The position numbers were made by a program, and so were the translations under genes. A stretch of DNA of 64,000 bases. Origin: Melitaea cinxia (Eukaryota > Arthropoda > Insecta > Lepidoptera > Nymphalidae). The stretch lies in the NCBI RefSeq assembly GCF_905220565.1, contig NC_059416.1, positions 8,246,001-8,310,000 of the forward strand. Reading direction: 5' to 3'. The notes under the pieces were generated by a model, which worked only from the letters and a program-made list of their open reading frames with translations, was not told the origin of the DNA and searched no databases. Below are positions 1 through 10,815 of this stretch, one piece after another; the first letter of the stretch is position 1, and each line of letters starts with the position of its first letter.

Positions 1-1317
1 TGGTGCTGTTGGGAATGTGTTAATAATTTATGTATTAATTTTGACCGAGTCCTATATGTTGTATGTATTTATATATTAATTGTCAAATTATGACAAGGTG
101 GTTACGCGAGTACCTTTTTGATATTAATAATATTATGTATTTTATGTTATTTTACAAAATACTGTATTATTTATAGTATGTTAATAATGTATTTTGTGTA
201 ACTATTATTATAGTATAATTACATTTATATATAATATAAACATTATAAAACTTATGTAATATTATGCTGTATTAAATAATGGAAATATTCTAAATGTTCA
301 GCGAAGGAGGGAAAATTGATAAATATTTTAAAACGGCGCAGTGTTTTATTTCAAAATTTAATTTAAGCGAAATTATTAACTTAACATGGTCAGTGAAAAT
401 AAAACATTTTTAGGATGATTGGGTTTGATTTAAATATTCCCTATATGCAGAATGAGATAATTATTAAAATAATTTATCTTCTTCTTTATTTGCCTTTTAT
501 ATCGCAATTAAATCATAATTTCAAATTAAAAATAAAGAATAATATTTCTTTTAAACGAAGGAAATAGATTTATTTTTGTTTTTGCCTTTCTTTTTGTTAT
601 TTTTGTTGCTATGACCGTCTAACATAAAATCCGATGTGATACGCTGTCTAGGATACTTAAATCTTACAAAACATCTATGTGTCCTAAGCATTGTGGTATT
701 ATTTATACTAAACATTATGATATGAACTAACGTTAACATGATTTGTTATACTCCTGTCTAGTGACCTGTGTCCCTCGATTTCATTTGCCGTAGGTGTGTG
801 TAAAATACGATTTTACTGTATTTATCGAATACTAACCCAAATTTTAGGTAGTGTATCAAGTTTAAATCTAAATTAAATTTCAAGTTCTAAGTAAGGCTTG
901 GTTTTTTTGGAACAAATGGCTAATTAGCCATAAATCCGCCTATTGTACTTCACAATCTGTAACTTATCTTAAAACCATGTTTAATAATATACCTGTGGTG
1001 TCTAATAAAATAAAAATAAAATTAACAACTCAGGAACATGGACCATAATTGTTAAAACATTTTTGTGCTAAACTGCTCTCATATAGATTCTTATAATTCC
1101 TTTTCCCTAAACATCTCTCATTACAGATGTCAGCGAGTAACGATTTTTTTTTAAATATGTGGATTAATATATGCATGTATGTTTGTAATAATTTGTTCAT
1201 TCATATATCAGTACATTTTTTAGTTCTTTTACACCTTAAGTTATTTTGATATATAAATATAGGTACATATCATATCTAGCAGACTGTTTTATTTATTTTG
1301 TTAATTTTATCTGTCCG

Positions 1318-1372
1318 ATTCAGCCCGTAATATCTCACTGCTGGGCATAGGCCTATTACTCCATTTCTCAAC
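1318..1372 (-). mobile_element. SINE tail remnant
   Basis: ATTCAGCCCGTAATATCTCA followed by CTGCTGGGCATAGGCCTATT: a short, old 3' tail of the tRNA-headed SINE family. Confidence 0.6.
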
Positions 1373-1798
1373 CTTATGTACAGTATATAATATGTATAGT
1401 ATAGTATGTAGTTATGTACAGTTTCTTTTTTAATTAATCCGTTTCAGCCAAGATAATAAATAAAGCTGATGGTTTTGTTATAAGATAAAAATTCGAAATT
1501 TTAATTTATCCTTAGGAGACCATATCTATTAAATGATTATTACGTACACATTTTCCAAATATTTGTTTTGAATACTACATAGCTGATTTTAAAATTTTAT
1601 ATTTCACCTTGGCGTAATATAACCTATGTCACTAATTAGTAATTTTAGCTTTATAACTGAGATTAAAACACATTTTATATCAAAAGTTACTCGAAATTTT
1701 ATTTGTATATTTATGTTTATAATATTCCAATTATAATCATTACGATTCCAATAATATTTTATACGCTATAGTTACAACTCGAACGAAATTTTGTATCT

Positions 1799-1935
1799 AT
1801 ACTAATAAATGGAGAGCCGGTTTTTTTTTTTGTTCGGCTATGCTGCGAAACTATTGAGTCGATCGGAATAATACTAATTATATCATAAGATGCAGTATGT
1901 TTCGGAGAGGTTTTAGTATACGATGTATTGGAGAT
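1799..1935 (+). mobile_element. Possible repeat end
   Basis: TACTAATAAATGGAGAGCCG, a T run, then TTCGGCTATGCTGCGAAACT and GAGTCGATCGGAATAATA resemble the starts of lepidopteran non-autonomous repeats. Confidence 0.4.
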
Positions 1936-2749
1936 TACTTATCGTGTAAAAATATAGACAGATAGAGGTCGCTAGTATATTATAACACCTACGACATAAT
2001 ACGACCTATATGATCCCAGTAGATAGTTAACGTTCATAAACCTAAAAGAAAAAAGAGATCTCTAGTTTTAAAACGTACTTAAAAAAAAACACGCCTTAAA
2101 ACAGAACATACATATTATAATTTTACTAAATACACACGCAAGAAAAATCCGCTTTTACTAATAACATAATGTCTCAATTGGAGCAGATCATACCAGTTAT
2201 GTACCCTAATTCATATAGTACTGTTAACAGAAGAAAAATATCGAGAAAGCTTCGAAGCAGCCAGAGCACGCGAAATATGAAGCTGTGCATGTTGAGTTAG
2301 CACGCGATGATAAAATAGTTAATGATAATGAAAAAAAATATGAAAGTCTAGTTCGAGAAGTGGTGGTTCGTTATATATCATGTAAACGCGCCAGATGAAA
2401 ATATAGAAGTAATTGGTTGGTAGAACGAAAGGATTCATGTTCTGCTCTGGAATTTGTTTTGGAATATTTGAATATGGAATTTTTTTTTTGTTATTATATA
2501 ATATTCGTGTAATTGTAGATCAATGTAAACTTGAACCTTAAAACATAAAATTAATAAATTATGATAAGAGTTAAAAAATAAAATATAGATTCAAAATTTA
2601 AGTAAGTAGTGTAATAAGTAGTAAAAAAATTTTAAGTAAAGTATTTTGGAAAAATGTTTTATAGTAGGTTTTGAATTTTTTTTCTTATAAAGTTTAAAAT
2701 TTAAGAAATAAACAATTTGGATTCAATATCAACCAACCATCTTAGGAAG

Positions 2750-2808
2750 AATTCTTTCCCTACACGGGGAAAGGGGCCTATTTCAAATATTTCAGGCTGA
2801 AGCGATCT
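2750..2808 (+). mobile_element. SINE tail remnant
   Basis: CCCTACACGGGGAAAGGGGC and TTTCAGGCTGAAGCGATC are recognisable; the middle is degraded. Confidence 0.5.
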
Positions 2809-3638
2809 TAAGAAGAATGTTTTAGAAAAAAATCTTTAATTTTAAATTATTTCTTAGCTCTATATTATTATTTTTTTTATATTAAAGATACTAATGTAAA
2901 ACGTATGTGAATCATTCGTGATCCATTTAACTGATAATGTTAATTAAAAAAAATACAGATTACAAAACAACAAAACAAACTTTTAATAGAAACATTTTAG
3001 CAAAGCGTAGGTATGCTTTTACTCCTCTTTCCATAGGAAGTACATCCTACTAGTGACCGAGTAAGTAACTAGTGAATTAATAGTAGTTTCAAGTTATTCA
3101 GAGCGTAAAATCGGATAGACAATACAGTTGGCTCAGTTTACACGTGCAACGCCATTGAAGTAAAAAAAAAGTAGCACTTGCTTACTATAGACTATAAAGC
3201 ATAAGAGTGAAAATAAAACTATCAATCATTTAGAAAATAATTTATTTAAAAAAAGAACTATAAAAAATTAAAAATATATAAATTAGGAAATTAAAAAAAA
3301 ATTTAAATATCGTAATAGTCGACAAGGCTGAGATGTTTAGAGATGTAAATTAAAAAATAAAAGTAATAAATACTGTTAAGAGGATTTTGAGATATTTAGT
3401 TTTCGTGAAGTAATGACCATTGAAAGATATTCATTAAGTTCATTCATATCGCTTAAATTCTCCTCAATGAGGAATAAATTACGTTTAATTTTTTGTTACT
3501 GATTGACATGTAAAGTATATTTGTAAAATCATTGTATGTAATGAATCTGTCAATTAATATTTACAACAACGCTGGAAAAAAAATTGAAATATAGTTACAT
3601 AGTATTTAGGCACCGATACAACAATATTATTCTTTTAA

Positions 3639-3644
3639 TTTATT
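3639..3644 (-). terminator. Candidate poly(A) signal of OsiA
   Basis: AATAAA on the minus strand about 140 nt past the OsiA stop codon, in AT-rich DNA where chance matches are common. Confidence 0.35.
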
Positions 3645-3781
3645 ATTTTAAAAATAAAAGAAAAGATATTAATAATATTTTTTTTGTAATAACGACGAAA
3701 TGTTAACGTATTCGAGTTTTGACTTATTGACTAGAAAAATTACCGATTGAGTTTCATAAATTTTAAAATTAATTGTAAATA

Positions 3782-5725
3782 TTAAATGATCGGTGTCCAA
3801 GCGAAGTTTCTTGCATTCCTTATTTTCGTTTCTTCTCTTTGATCATTAATTTCTTTCTTTGTTACAAATAACCTTTCCAATCTATCTCTTAGTTCATCGG
3901 GTGTTATGGGAGAGGCTGTAGATGGTTCTACTGCTTTTTCTTTATAGTAGTAATCGCCGCTGTAAGGGTGTTTGTGGTCGCGATAGTATCCTGAAACAGT
4001 TAGATTATCATAATTGGTAATTTAGGATAATAAACAGCAAAGCTTTTGAGTTTCCCATAAGTGATCCCATTAATTATTTTGTTTTTGGTTATTTTTCCGT
4101 ATATCTAATGTATACTTACAAAGAGAATTTATACAATATTAAGAGGTTTATTTCAAGGTTTTCCAAAATAATAAAATGATGGCCTAGTAATGGAACATCT
4201 GCATGATGTTAAGGGACCTGTGATAGGAAAATTAAAGAAATCGGATTCTTAAAGTTTTTGAAAGAGCGCTAATACTTAATCGAATATTCAAATAGTGGTA
4301 CAAAAGTTTTCTTCTCGTTAGTTTTTTTTTTTTAAATTAATAAAACTGTAATTTAATTCTGAAGTGGTTTTACTTTATATCTGGTTGTCAATAATTACCT
4401 CCTGAACTATAGTGACCTTGATATTGTCCAAGGTTCTCATGAGAGCTATATGAAGAAAGGGTAGGACTTCCAAAACTGCTAAAATAATCATGCCCGCTCC
4501 AAGCTGATCCGCCACTAAACAATGTTACAGCTAAGAGAGCCACTTTTGCCAACAGGAATGCCTTTTTACTGGCCAGTAATAATAGACCAAGTAACAAAGG
4601 CAAAAGTGTTGTAATATGAAATTTAAGACCCAATAGAAATGGTACCAATATGTTTCTTGCCAATAATCGTCCTGAAAAAATAAATTATGTTTTCTTTAAT
4701 TTTTTTGTTACATTTATGGCGGTGAGTTGGCTTTATAGTTCTACTGTTCAGCAATAGATGGCGTAAAATTAGCTTAACGTGTTGATAGCCTTTACCTCAC
4801 CCAATGCTAGAGGTTCGTATGCTAGCCAAAAGATGGCGTTGATTACTAGTAAACGTTAAGTATATTTTATTACAATTTTATATGTACAAGCAAACTACTA
4901 CATCTCTAAAAAAGATTCTTTTACAAGTTCACTTACCAGTTGATAATTCTCCTTGTTGGTGATACGTTCTGTCTTTTATTCTAGGATCAATAACAAATTC
5001 TAAAACACCATTAGCTAGCGTAGGGCCTATTCTCATAACCAGTCCAGGGTAAAATGTTCCTAGATCCCAATGCAATGAACGTTTTGATATTAGATTACCG
5101 GCGTCTTCCATTATAGACCTGAAATATTAAAAAAAAAAATACTTGACAGTTAACTAATTGTTTTATTTTCTTTGTAAATTGATAAATATGTATATTAAAA
5201 TCTTGTGTCAGGAGCGGTTTTAATGAAATTTTACACAGATATGTTACTTTGTCTTTGTTGTTTGTTTATAATAGCTAAAGTATATTTTATTTTGATATAT
5301 CTGGTTGTTATATTCACGGAAAAAAAGATCGACGAAGTTCGTTAGGACAGCTAGTTGCTTTTAAAAATAAAAGTTGTCAAAGGTTGAATAAATAATTGAA
5401 TTAAGCCATACCGGAAGTCCATAGGATCTTTATCAAGAAAACTGCCAAAATCCCTGGGGGTCTTCTCATCTCTAACAAAAGACACGCCAGTTGCCAAGCT
5501 AAAAGCCTCTGTTTCATCGTAATCGTTTAATTTATTCAACAATTCTTTACCAAAGCAAACACCGATTTCAGAACGTCCTGAAACACTTAAGCACTGATTC
5601 AGTTGCGAACCTTCTACGTTGTTCTCTTTCAATTCTTCGCCTTCCTGTAACTGTATTGGTATTATTTCTACAGCGATCAATAAAATCATTAAGACTGCAA
5701 ATTTTATTGAGAATTTTGCAGCCAT
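3782..5725 (-). CDS. Osiris-family (DUF1676) secreted protein, divergent member (OsiA), 4 exons
   Basis: Assembled from four exons on the minus strand: 5725-5412, 5118-4937, 4671-4399 and 3990-3782, giving 325 aa. Intron phases are 2, 1 and 1; all junctions are GT-AG and the frame stays open. The start is the ATG in context aaaATGG; the open frame upstream has no earlier ATG. Residues 1-27 form a signal peptide. Cys45 and Cys57 form the N-terminal pair, with wider spacing (x11) than in the three other Osiris genes here (x7). Exon 2 carries RSLHWDLGTFYPGL and MRIGPTL. Exon 3 carries the hydrophobic DUF1676 segment (about 167-219). There is no QxLAY motif; exon 4 instead adds a Tyr-rich then charged tail of 68 residues (YYRDHKHPYSGDYYYK...). 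If intron 3 is retained, the protein stops at a TGA one codon past the donor. Osiris proteins are insect-specific secretory-pathway proteins of cuticle-making epithelia; the precise role of this one is unknown. The exact Osi number is not assigned. Confidence 0.85.
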
Positions 5726-5836
5726 TTTAGTATTGTTAATTTTTTCGCCATAGACCAATCATCTATTTTTACAGGCACCACTGTTTACACTGATACAATT
5801 ATTACGTATACTTTATTGTAAAGATACTGGCTCTGT

Positions 5837-5842
5837 TTTATA
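5837..5842 (-). promoter_or_regulatory. Candidate TATA box for OsiA
   Basis: The minus strand reads CTATAAAACAGAGCC about 112 bp upstream of the OsiA ATG. A second TATA-like AATAAAG lies at about 5811-5817, followed about 20-25 bp downstream by a TCAGT initiator-like match (5793-5789). Which pair is used cannot be decided from sequence. Confidence 0.35.
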
Positions 5843-5849
5843 GACTCTT

Positions 5850-8800
5850 CTTGTTATGTACGAGTGAACTTTGCCATTGTTTTCGAGGCCCGTCACGGAC
5901 TGTTCCCACGTCTGGACCAACAATAGGGTGAAAATTCGTTGCGGATAATTTGCAAGATATATAAGATTGTACGATTTACATGTTATGGCTGTTACGAATG
6001 ATTATGTAATCTGCATAGAATTTCGTGTAGGAGCTGATCATTAACTAGATAGTAGATAACAAGATGGTTGAAAAATCTTTGTGTTAGATTTTCTTGTTAT
6101 GTAATCTATTTGTTAATCATGTAAAAAAATAAGTATACCATGAACATTTATTTCTATTATTGTCATCAATTTTACAGCAACGACAATTGTTATTTAACTG
6201 TTTTGTTTTATACGTATAGCCTAAACCTTATAAAAATATTTGTATAAAGAGCTGTGAAAGGAAATAAATAAATAATAATTAGTTGATTACTTCAAACTTC
6301 ATTGTTTGGCTATTTATTTATTTTAAAATTATTATAATAATTAAAATAATATTTAACATTTAATGTAAAATTAAAATATGACTAAATTTGATTATAAAAC
6401 TGAATAGATATGTCATAAATATTTTTATCATTTTAGCAGTTTTTTGTCATATTACCAAGTCATAAAATTTATCTACAGTTAATATTAAGAAAAAAAAGTT
6501 CTTCATTCCAGACATTGTGAAGGGCCTTTGACCCCTTCATTGTTTAACAACCTGCGTGTTTCATTAAACCTGTCTAAATTTATCATCTCGAGTTAAACAA
6601 AATTGGCCTTTAACAGTAACGAATTACATTTCAATATCGTCTGCTAAATATTCCCTACTTTAATGCCTTTGTTTCTCAATGATGTGAAGAAGTGAAAGTC
6701 AACTATACATTAATTTTACTCATACGTCCGGTTTGCCTTTAGTAAAAGTTTTGTTTCACTTACGTAATATTTTCTCGTTTTATATTGAGCGTGTCATTAT
6801 ATTTATTTCTTCTTACGATTCGTTACAACCTACTTAATAAATACATTTTAATTTACCTACCTATTTTTTTTTTAGCCTACCTTTTTTAGCCTTTTTACCT
6901 ATTTTGATTAGATTTGTATATATATAACAGTTAGATATTTAAAAAATAAATAAATTTAAGCTTTAAGAATATAATTAACGTATATCATAGCTATAATTGT
7001 ATCTAATAGTTAAAACATTTAGCTTTAGCATAAAACGTATGAATACAATCTAATTGTGTGACTTTACTATCGTTAATTATTAATTGAAATAAATTTAATA
7101 TTTAATTATTTCATATAAATATGATAATGTAAAATTTCTCATTATATAATCAACTTTCCATAGAAGACAATTTCAATATTCGGAATTATATTACTTGACC
7201 TTACGAATATGTGAACATCTGTCATTCTACTTTCACTGTTAGTGCTCGAGGGTTGATGTCTTTCGCGTCTCTTTTATTTTATGTTACCTCCCCCTCTTTA
7301 TTTAACGATTCTTTGATTTCATTGTTCTGCGCTTCGATTATTTTAAATTTACTGTCGACAGGCCTTAAATCAACTCCGTAATGTACATAATTGCTTGTCA
7401 CTAGTATTACACGGGCGTTATTATAACTTTGTAAAACAAGTGCTTCTTCATTTTTACTATACGTTTGTTTCTATAGATTTAGTGTATCGATTATAAACTT
7501 TTCGATTATCAGAATAAGGTCGAATATTGTCTAAATTTAAGAGAATATTTTACGTATGTGTGGAAATATTTTTCAACTTAATGTCCTTATTGCAATGACT
7601 TTAGGTTGAAAATTGTTTTGAAATCAATTTTTAGTTATTGAATACGATGTTTACTTTAAAGGAAAAGCGGCGGATGTAAACCGGACGCAGGAGTTCATGT
7701 GAAGAGAAATTTCTTTAAGTTTTTTTAGGTAAAGGATGCCGTGGGCGGTTCTTGACACAAATATTTATATGTGACGTGAAATTACGTGATTGATGTTATT
7801 TAACATATTTCATTTCTTCAAATTGTACGCGTTACGTCAACACTTTCTTTTTTTAAAGATTTAACTAAATTTGGTACCTTTTTTAGTTAAAAAATTATAG
7901 AAATACATTGTCGGAATAATTTTCTAGACATATTATAATTATATAATTAGTAATGTTAGAATTATGGTTAGTGTTCAAATTAAAAACTTATTTTGTACGT
8001 CTTATTTAAAAAAAAAATATTAATTTTCTTAGTAATTGAAAAATAATAATATATTTGAGTATGTGTTAACTCATGTCATTGACTTCTTTTTATAACTTTA
8101 AACAGATTTTTTTTTGTGTTCATCTAAGTAGGTTTTAAATGATTTAAGTCGATAGCTAGATCCAACTTGTGAGTATTAAACTAGATAGTGTTTCTTTTGT
8201 GTACATGTACTATAGTATTTTAACTAAGTTTTAAGCTTTTTTATTTATAAAATGAATAAATAAATTTAAGTATAAAATAAGGTTTAGTAACGTTAAGGTA
8301 TTAGTTTATTAGGTTAGTCTCATACATATCAATTTTTCTAGTTAGTGAAATTTGAAAAGAGAAATGAATAAACGGAAGTATAGATTAAAAAGTAAAATGA
8401 GTAAAACGTATTAACGTTATTTTAAGAATTCGAAATAATGAAATCAAAGGAAACGTAAAAAATACAATGATATCAAACGAAAGGAAATAGCGTGTGGAAT
8501 TAGGAAAAAAAAAATGATTCCGTGTCGTGTTTTGTACGATTATAATTATTAATATTGTACGATTTGTGTATATTTACGTATCATTAAAAACAATATGATT
8601 CGGACTAATTGCAGTTTTGTATTATTGACATTGGCATATTAACTTTTTTCCTTCGTGCTATATATATATTTTTTTCGTAATTTAGGTATATTTAGTAAAT
8701 AATACAAGCAAAAGTCAAAAAATAAAATAAAATAAAGATAACACTTCCATTATAATTTTAACATTTTTTTTATTTGAATTAATTATGTATCAAATTACTT

Positions 8801-9588
8801 GTATTTCTATTACATAGTTAATAAACTCAGATACTAGTATAACAATTTTAAAGTTCTTATAAGAAATAAAGTATTAGATATATAGACTATTAGAAATTAG
8901 TTATCTTGAGGTAACTTTGGTCGACAATTATGCTATGACTAATTATAGTACATGCTAGTCATTTAAAGATTTTTTTAAAGTTTTTATTCATATCAAACAT
9001 TTTCAGACTTATAATTTATTTTAAATGAATAATAAGACTCGATTCTTTTTATCAAAACTACCCTACATCCCCGTCTGAACTTATATGATCAATCATTACA
9101 CAAAAAAATCAAAATTTCACATCAATTTATTTCACTACTTTCACCAATCGATTATTAAGTAGACTCTTATCTTTCATTCATGCAAATCTTTACAGTAATC
9201 AACAAATCGAATACCTAATTGTTTTAATAGTAAGTCGTTTAGAAACTACCTGTTTCGCTGACTGTATTTGGTCGTAAAAGACAAACAACCAGTTTTAGTT
9301 AGCACGAGATTCTTATGGAACTTTCAAATTAATTACACAACTCGAGACATCCGTAAAGAAACTCGTGCTTCGTAAATGTATGAAGTGCGTCATCCATTCA
9401 TACTTTTAGCTGTTTCGTTTAGGTATGTTGGTTTTTACTTTGAAAGACGGAATGTTAATCTTCAATGATACCTTATTGACGGGCTGCATTAATAAGCTTT
9501 ACTTGTTACACAAGTATTATTAAGTAACTCTCAAAATTACTTATATACTTACATCTTTTTGTTTAATTTAATCGAAATTTATATTCAT
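5850..9588. other. Intergenic between divergent OsiA and the 9.6-kb repeat
   Basis: About 3.7 kb of AT-rich DNA with no recognisable repeat or gene. The part next to OsiA presumably holds its upstream control region. Confidence 0.5.
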
Positions 9589-9589
9589 A

Positions 9590-9900
9590 CTAGCTGGCTC
9601 AGCAAACGTTGTCTTGCCACTAAACGCTATTTAAAAATAGGGGTTAGTGGTAGAAGGGTGAAAATTTAGAGTTGTATGTATTTTTCAACGCCAAATCATA
9701 ATAAAAAATAAATAAATAAACAATTTGTCTAAAAAAAAAATAGACGTGGACTACCCTTAACATTCAGGGGGATGAAAAATAGATGTCGTTCGATTCTCAG
9801 ATCTACCCAATATGCACACAAAATTTCATGAGAATCAGTCAAGCTGTTTCGGAGAAGTTTAACTACAAACACCGCGACACGAGAATTTTTTATATTAGAT
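9590..9900 (+). mobile_element. Interspersed repeat starting ACTAGCTGGCTCAGCAAACG
   Basis: Runs from ACTAGCTGGCTCAGCAAACG to GAAAAATAGATGTCGTTCGA, CAGTCAAGCTGTTTCGGAGA and AATTTTTTATATTAGATAG. The same start and the GAAAAATAGATGT.GTTCGATTC block recur at the right edge of the window. Confidence 0.6.
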
Positions 9901-9968
9901 AGAATGATTTGTAACTACGATACCACAAGAAATTCGTAATACCATATTTAATGTAATTATATAAAAAA

Positions 9969-10160
9969 AAAACGATTCACACTCAAGGGCCATCAGTAGA
10001 ATTTTCTCCTGTAACGAGGGTCCGGATACACACACAATACACAGACGCCCAGACCACGACAAACACCTATATGGCTGATACAAATGTCTGTCATTAGCGG
10101 CGATCAAACCCACTACCGCGAGTGCGACAGCCAGCGCTGTGACCGCTGCACTAACGCGTA
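9969..10160 (-). mobile_element. tRNA-headed SINE with a different tail
   Basis: The minus-strand head TTAGTGCAGCGGTCACAGCG, B-box-like GTGGGTTTGATCGCC and GTATCAGCCATATAGGTGTT resemble head type 1. After the GTGTATTGTGTGTGTATCCG stretch the tail reads ACAGGAGAAAATTCTACTGA instead of the RTE-like end. It abuts the repeat ending near 9900. Confidence 0.7.
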
Positions 10161-10723
10161 TTATATATAACGTATATTGATTTTGTATTGTTTAATACTA
10201 TACCTACTTAGATTAATATATAACACTTTTCCTAGTATTTGTCAAGGTGAAGAAGCCTATAGTTATTACCAAAAATTTCTCTCACTATTAGAACTCTTAT
10301 TAGCTTCAATGCTTGCTAAGTTACTTTATGTTTGATTAAAAAAAATATGCCTCGCTCACACGAGATTTCCTGAGATTAACCACATTCTCTTAAACATCTT
10401 ACGTAAATATAATTAATGGGTCTAGAAATTTGTGATAATAACTAAATTATAAAATCCAAATAATAGCATAGACTTGAAATTTTTAAAAGTGATATCAAAA
10501 TCCAGTTAAACAGCGTCTTGGTTTAAGTCAAATTAATCACACATAGTAAAACAGGCCTAGAGACTCTACAGTAACGTCGGGTCGGTTATCTATCACATCA
10601 CATGATATAAGAAAAAAAACAAAAAAAGTTGTTCTAAATACATAATTAAAGTTAACCTACAGCATAAATCAGTGGCGCCCAAACATACTCTTTATTAAGC
10701 ACACAGTCACAAGTACACAATCT
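10161..10723. other. Gap between two SINEs
   Basis: AT-rich and without a recognisable gene or repeat. Confidence 0.5.
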
Positions 10724-10811
10724 CGCCCGTTGGCGCAGTTTGTAGTGGTACTGTTTTCTGTTCCGTGGGTTGTGGGGTCGATTGACGCCTGAGTTTGGGT
10801 GCAATATGTGT
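10724..10811 (+). mobile_element. tRNA-headed SINE (head type 3), split by the RTE LINE
   Basis: GCCCGTTGGCGCAGTTTGTA carries an A box (TGGCGCAGTTTG); a degenerate B box lies in GGGGTCGATTGAC. It matches the heads at 27.9 and 47.5 kb (GCCCGT.GG.GCAG... to GTGTAATAT). The LINE inserted at its GCAATATGTGT, and the SINE resumes at 14046 with an AT-rich tail. Confidence 0.75.
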
Positions 10812-10815
10812 CACT

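Larger units (their letters stand above)
1..3630. other. Left flank, AT-rich, no gene seen
   Basis: AT-rich sequence with old SINE tail remnants near 1.3 and 2.8 kb and a possible repeat end near 1.8 kb. Open frames are short, AT-driven and without family resemblance. Confidence 0.6.

Noticed and set aside
4388..4663. Stop codon in OsiA exon 3 taken as the natural end of the gene
   Set aside because: A donor lies immediately before it, and a downstream acceptor opens a phase-matching 69-codon exon. Retention stays possible and is noted.
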